Positions 61,173 through 64,000 of a stretch of 64,000 nt of DNA are shown one piece after another. A program made the position numbers and the translations under genes. Source of the stretch: Natronobeatus ordinarius (GTDB lineage Archaea > Halobacteriota > Halobacteria > Halobacteriales > Natrialbaceae). How positions within the stretch are numbered: position 1 is the first letter of the stretch; each line of letters starts with the position of its first letter. The stretch is taken from assembly GCF_024362485.1 (NCBI RefSeq), contig NZ_CP101456.1:3224001-3288000 (forward strand). Direction: 5' to 3'. The notes under the pieces were generated by a model. The model had not been told where the DNA came from, did not search any database, and saw only the letters and a list, made by a program, of their open reading frames with translations.

Positions 61173-62040
61173 CGGTTTCCACCTCGGACCTACTGGACTG
61201 GTTTGCCGGGACACCCCCTGCATGCTCCGTGTCGGGAATCGATTCTCGAGTCGTCAGCTTTCGGCCATAGACGGCCACGATGAGCACTGCGATGACCAGC
61301 ATCAGGACGGATCTCGAAACACCCATGAGGTACGGGAATTCGGCAATATCAAGTTCCCCCTCGTGCGGGTAGAGCACCAGTGTCGTGTTAAAGACGCCGT
61401 GTAACAGCGCCGCGATCAGCACGCTCCCTCCGGTACTGTTGTAGACCCAGGTGAACAGTACCGAGAGCGTAAACCCCTCTATCAGATAAATTACCGGTCC
61501 CATCTGCGCTTGATACGAGTCGGGCTGAAAGAAGAGCGGGAGGTGCCAGAGTGCCCAGAAAAAGCCGATGACGAGGCTGGCTGTCAACGCGTTGTACTGG
61601 TCTTGAAGCCGGGGGAGGGCAAATCCACGCCAGCCGAGTTCTTCCCCGAGGCCCGCAGTCAAGATCTGAAATGCAAGGAAGAAAAGAGCGATCCAAACTC
61701 GCTCCGGGAGGACTCCTGGAGCAATGGTGTCGCCGGTCAGAGCGACGTATATGGCCGTCGATCCGCCGATGAAGATAATAGGAAATCCAACCAGTACGAA
61801 CAGGTACCAGCGGCCGTTGACCCGCCAGATGAATAGCTGTCCGACCCACTGACGAAGGTTTCCGCCGGTGACCCACGTAAGGAATGCCGCAGCGAGTACC
61901 GGACCGAACACACCGAGCGCGATCGGTGGGGGACCAACGACGAATTCGACACCGTAAATCGTCCACGAGACCGCGATAGTGAGGACGAAAAAGAGCGCAA
62001 CCTGGTGTGAGCGAGTAAACGCTTGGAAATCCGCTTTCAT
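61159..62040 (-). CDS. CPBP-family intramembrane protease (complete motifs)
   Basis: A 293-residue membrane protein starting MKADFQAFTRSHQVALFFVL, with about eight helices. Motif 1 is LGEELGWRGFALPRL (EExxxR complete), motif 2 FWALWHLPLFF, and motif 3 LLHGVFNTTL. All metal-ligand His/Glu residues expected for the CPBP family are present. Its end overlaps the next CPBP gene by 14 bases, so the two are translated from one message. The start overlaps an upstream minus-strand open frame (62037-62255) in an ATGA pattern. Confidence 0.85.
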   Translation of the reverse strand: MKADFQAFTRSHQVALFFVLTIAVSWTIYGVEFVVGPPPIALGVFGPVLAAAFLTWVTGGNLRQWVGQLFIWRVNGRWYLFVLVGFPIIFIGGSTAIYVALTGDTIAPGVLPERVWIALFFLAFQILTAGLGEELGWRGFALPRLQDQYNALTASLVIGFFWALWHLPLFFQPDSYQAQMGPVIYLIEGFTLSVLFTWVYNSTGGSVLIAALLHGVFNTTLVLYPHEGELDIAEFPYLMGVSRSVLMLVIAVLIVAVYGRKLTTRESIPDTEHAGGVPANQSSRSEVETDGRQ

Positions 62041-62255
62041 GGATGTTTCTCCGGAACGACTCTCACGTTGCCCGTGGCCAGTGCGACGACATCTTCTCTT
62101 ACTCGAGTGGCCACCGTGAGAAGCCACCCCCCGAGACTGCGGCCTGTTACAGTGGCAGCTCCGGCCACTCCCGCGCAAGGAGACGCGCATGCACGTCCGC
62201 AGCTACCGATCTTGGCGCGTGTCCTCGCCAGTATCGTTAGCGCAATGGTTGGCAC
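62037..62255 (-). CDS. doubtful small open frame coupled to the CPBP gene
   Basis: A 72-residue frame whose last part, GWLLTVATRVREDVVALATG, reads like a real protein, whereas the first 40 residues are Arg/Cys/Ala-rich and do not. Its stop overlaps the CPBP start at 62040 in an ATGA arrangement, as in true gene pairs. It may be the tail of a truncated gene with a frame break further upstream. Unrecognised; low confidence. Confidence 0.25.
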   Translation of the reverse strand: MPTIALTILARTRAKIGSCGRACASPCAGVAGAATVTGRSLGGWLLTVATRVREDVVALATGNVRVVPEKHP

Positions 62256-62412
62256 AGTTACAGAATCGACGAGTAAATCAATAAACCCCCAGTTGTGGGA
62301 AGAAATACTACGATTCTCATCCAGCTTTGGGATGTAGATTGCAACAAACCGCTAGAGTACAGGATCAACTGACGTGCCTGGGTTATCACTCGCTCCCGTT
62401 CGAAACAGTTGT
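62256..62412. other. AT-richer spacer between accessory genes
   Basis: The gap contains TCAATAAACCCCC and GAAGAAATACTACG, noticeably AT-richer than the core genome, and no open frame of note. Together with 62041-62255 it makes a 372-base stretch with no certain gene. Confidence 0.4.
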
Positions 62413-62787
62413 TCACAACCGTGGCATCACGAGAAGGCCAGCCAGAATCGCCAGATTCGCCAGAGCGCCCGCGGAGGCGACAGTCCAATCGAGCGTGGTG
62501 AGGATCAGTGAAAACACGGTAACTGCGAGCAGCATTGCTCGCCAGTAGCGCCAGCCAGTTACCAGCGCGACAGCCGAAGCGACGAACCCAACGCCGGCCA
62601 TGGCGGTCAACACGGCAAAGACCCGTATCCCGGCATCGCCTACGTCAACGGCACCGCCGAGCAAGGTGGTTTTGTACGGGAGGTCAGCCATCTCGATTAG
62701 CTCGAAGTAGACTCCAATCCCGAGAAAGTGAATGACACCGTGGATTGTAAGTGCAATTGCTGTGGCGTATGTGAGGTATTTCCACAT
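62413..62787 (-). CDS. four-helix membrane protein, unknown function
   Basis: A 124-residue integral membrane protein starting MWKYLTYATAIALTIHGVIHFLG. Hydrophobic segments cover about 5-25, 56-78, 84-100 and 104-122. A His pair (HGVIHF) lies in the first helix. The layout is reminiscent of small DoxX-like or DUF-type proteins but no family is certain. Upstream (62788-62830) is AT-rich, a possible promoter. Confidence 0.6.
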   Translation of the reverse strand: MWKYLTYATAIALTIHGVIHFLGIGVYFELIEMADLPYKTTLLGGAVDVGDAGIRVFAVLTAMAGVGFVASAVALVTGWRYWRAMLLAVTVFSLILTTLDWTVASAGALANLAILAGLLVMPRL

Positions 62788-63086
62788 CAGGATTCACAAC
62801 TTTTGAACTGTAATACCTGTTTTCACGGCTATAACTGCCTGCTGTATAGCTAAACCAGGTCTGCAACCGTAAAACATCGGGCGAGAGACACCGCCTAGTT
62901 CAGCATTCCCTCGGCAGATACCGTCTATCCAACGGCTGATTCGACCGATCACGGTTACAATTGTGCATCTGAAACGTCTCAACCAGCGACGAGCACTGGC
63001 CGAACTGCCCCGCCAGAACGTCTGATCGAGAGACCAACTCCTCACTTGGTACTCGCCTCCCGTGCCTGGAGAGCCGACCTGCTCCT
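62788..63086. other. AT-richer spacer before the IS630-type element
   Basis: About 300 bases with no credible gene. GCTATAACTGCC and GCTGTATAGC near 62828-62850 are AT-rich, and the composition differs from the core genome. It ends at CTATAGTAACCGTT, the left end of the IS element. Confidence 0.4.
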
Positions 63087-64000
63087 ATAGTAACCGTTAG
63101 AATTATTTGCTCGTAGGCTGTTGCAACAGACAGTGGATCACCTCGACGAAATCTCAGTCGAAGAGTTGCAAGATGCTCTCGACAACGTGGACGGAAAGAA
63201 GCCGATACAACGGCTCTTAGCCGCAATCGCGTACAAAAACGGCGTCACACAAACTGAACTAGCCGAGTGGTACGGCGTGCAGCGACGGACGATCTATAGC
63301 TGGCTCAAGCGACTCGATACTGATGAGCCGCTTGAGCAGGCCGTCACTGATGCTCATCGGTCTGGGAGAAAACGAAAGCTCTCGTAAAAAGAGCAAGAGC
63401 AGTTCGAAGCAACTGTCCACGGATCTCCCGAGGAAGTTGGGCTCAACGCGCCGGCGTGGACACCGGCGCTCGTCCAGCAGTATCTTGACGAAACCTACGA
63501 TGTCGAGTACTCAATCCCGAGTTGTCGGCGGTTGCTCAAAGAAGCGGGATTGAGCTATCAAAAACCACGCCGTACAGCCGCCGAATCCGATGCTAACGAG
63601 CAAGAAACGTTCCGCGAAGAGTTTAAAAAAAGCGGCGGGAGATGGACGCCACAGTAGTTTGTATCGATCAAACCAAGAAATCCGTGCAAGTCGAGCCGCG
63701 TGCCGCGTGGTTTCCCCGCGGCACGCGGCCGTCCGTCGAATTGACTGGCCAACGCGACTGGACGTGTCTGTTGGGCGCGATCACCGAGAACGGTGATCGC
63801 TTTTTTGCTCGATTCGAAGAGTACGTCACGGCCGAACACGCAAAACATTTCATTCTCGCATTATGCTAAGAGTTCGAAGATAAACTGCTCGTCGTGTTGG
63901 ATGGAGCGTCGTATTTTCAGGCGTCGGCGGTCACGGACCTGGCGGCCCGTGACGACCTCGCCTTCGTCACGTTACCGGCGTACTCGCCAGAGCTCAATCC
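63087..64000 (+). mobile_element. IS630-family insertion sequence, left part (continues beyond the window)
   Basis: The left terminal sequence TATAGTAACCGTTAGAA begins near 63088, followed by the transposase gene on the plus strand. IS630 elements insert at TA, consistent with TA at the boundary. The right end is outside the window. The terminal sequence resembles the outer ends of the palindromic repeats at 14192, 28771 and 28939. Confidence 0.75.
63133..64000 (+). pseudogene. IS630-type DDE transposase, interrupted
   Basis: The frame begins at a GTG (MDHLDEISVEELQDALDNVD) with an N-terminal HTH (GVTQTELAEWYGVQRRTIYSWLKRL). It is broken by a TAA at 63385-63387 and another at 63867-63869, both at positions where GAA (Glu) would keep the protein intact. 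A run of seven A at 63625-63631 puts the next part in the -1 frame (KKKRREMDATVVCIDQTKK). Catalytic Asp residues are visible in CIDQTK and VVLDGASYF, and LPAYSPELN leads to the third acidic residue beyond the edge. It is inactive unless the stops are bypassed. Confidence 0.8.

Noticed and set aside
63133-63869. Stop-codon recoding in the transposase
   Set aside because: No TAA reading is needed in any other gene here, and the element shows other damage. Two point mutations are simpler.
60333-64000. New defence system built from CPBP proteases and integrase
   Set aside because: The integrase and transposase are broken and no nuclease, sensor or toxin gene is linked. The grouping looks like accumulated mobile-element debris.

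Overview
The window is chromosomal DNA from an extremely halophilic archaeon (class Halobacteria). The evidence is high GC with strong G/C third positions, very acidic proteins, archaeal information-processing genes (L44e, S27e, aIF2-alpha, Nop10), an initiator tRNA with an A1:U72 pair, TATA boxes about 27 bases before many start codons (mostly leaderless mRNAs), Tat-type lipoprotein signals on secreted binding proteins, and archaeal versions of isoprenoid and cobalamin genes. The repeat content would fit a Natrialba/Natrinema-type genus, but the species cannot be named from the sequence alone.

Layout. 0-7.5 kb is mostly housekeeping: isopentenyl phosphate kinase and mevalonate kinase (archaeal mevalonate pathway), a DUF3006 / metallo-beta-lactamase lipoprotein pair, a short FAD protein interrupted in frame by two DNA hairpins, CoaBC (coenzyme A synthesis), a membrane-anchored winged-helix regulator and a purine phosphoribosyltransferase. 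7.6-28.6 kb is a transport region with three oligopeptide/dipeptide-type (family 5) ABC systems. System 1 is complete on the plus strand (binding protein, two permeases, two ATPases). System 2 is dppC-D-F on the minus strand with its dppB divergent, and it has no binding protein. System 3 is complete on the minus strand. All three DppF-type ATPases have about 90-110 extra residues splitting their C-terminal four-cysteine motif. Palindromic MITE-like repeats lie at 14.2, 28.8 and 29.0 kb. The initiator tRNA-Met gene at 29.25-29.33 kb has degenerate copies of its 3' end beside it, the usual scar of integration events.

29.4-41.5 kb returns to core genome: GtrA and DUF457-type membrane proteins, the conserved L44e-S27e-aIF2alpha-Nop10-PAC2 translation cluster, small regulators, a nitrilase-family amidohydrolase, an atypical SDR, a Tat-exported alpha/beta hydrolase, the methylmalonyl-CoA mutase catalytic subunit and acetyl-CoA synthetase. 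41.9-47.6 kb is a tightly overlapping cobalamin assembly/salvage operon (HAD phosphatase, cbiB, cobS, cobY, cobT, cobD, cbiZ); its product is the cofactor of the mutase encoded about 4 kb away. 47.9-53.0 kb looks like a surface-polysaccharide cluster: a PP-loop protein with a QueC-like zinc motif, an alkaline-phosphatase-superfamily enzyme, a polysaccharide deacetylase and a GT4 glycosyltransferase. 53.1-59.4 kb holds an Azf-like dehydrogenase, a glutathionyl-hydroquinone-reductase-like protein, DUF63, an Lrp regulator and a REC-GAF-PAS histidine kinase.

59.4-64 kb is a decayed accessory zone: a frameshifted tyrosine integrase fused to a truncated PEP-synthase/PPDK fragment, two overlapping CPBP membrane proteases, a small membrane protein and a degenerate IS630-type transposase. 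The outer end of that IS resembles the ends of the MITE-like palindromes.

The best candidates for undescribed biology are the PP-loop/phosphatase/deacetylase/glycosyltransferase cluster, the split-cysteine DppF ATPases, the IS630-linked palindromes, and the hairpin insertion inside the FAD gene. No CRISPR array, replication origin or complete novel defence system was seen.
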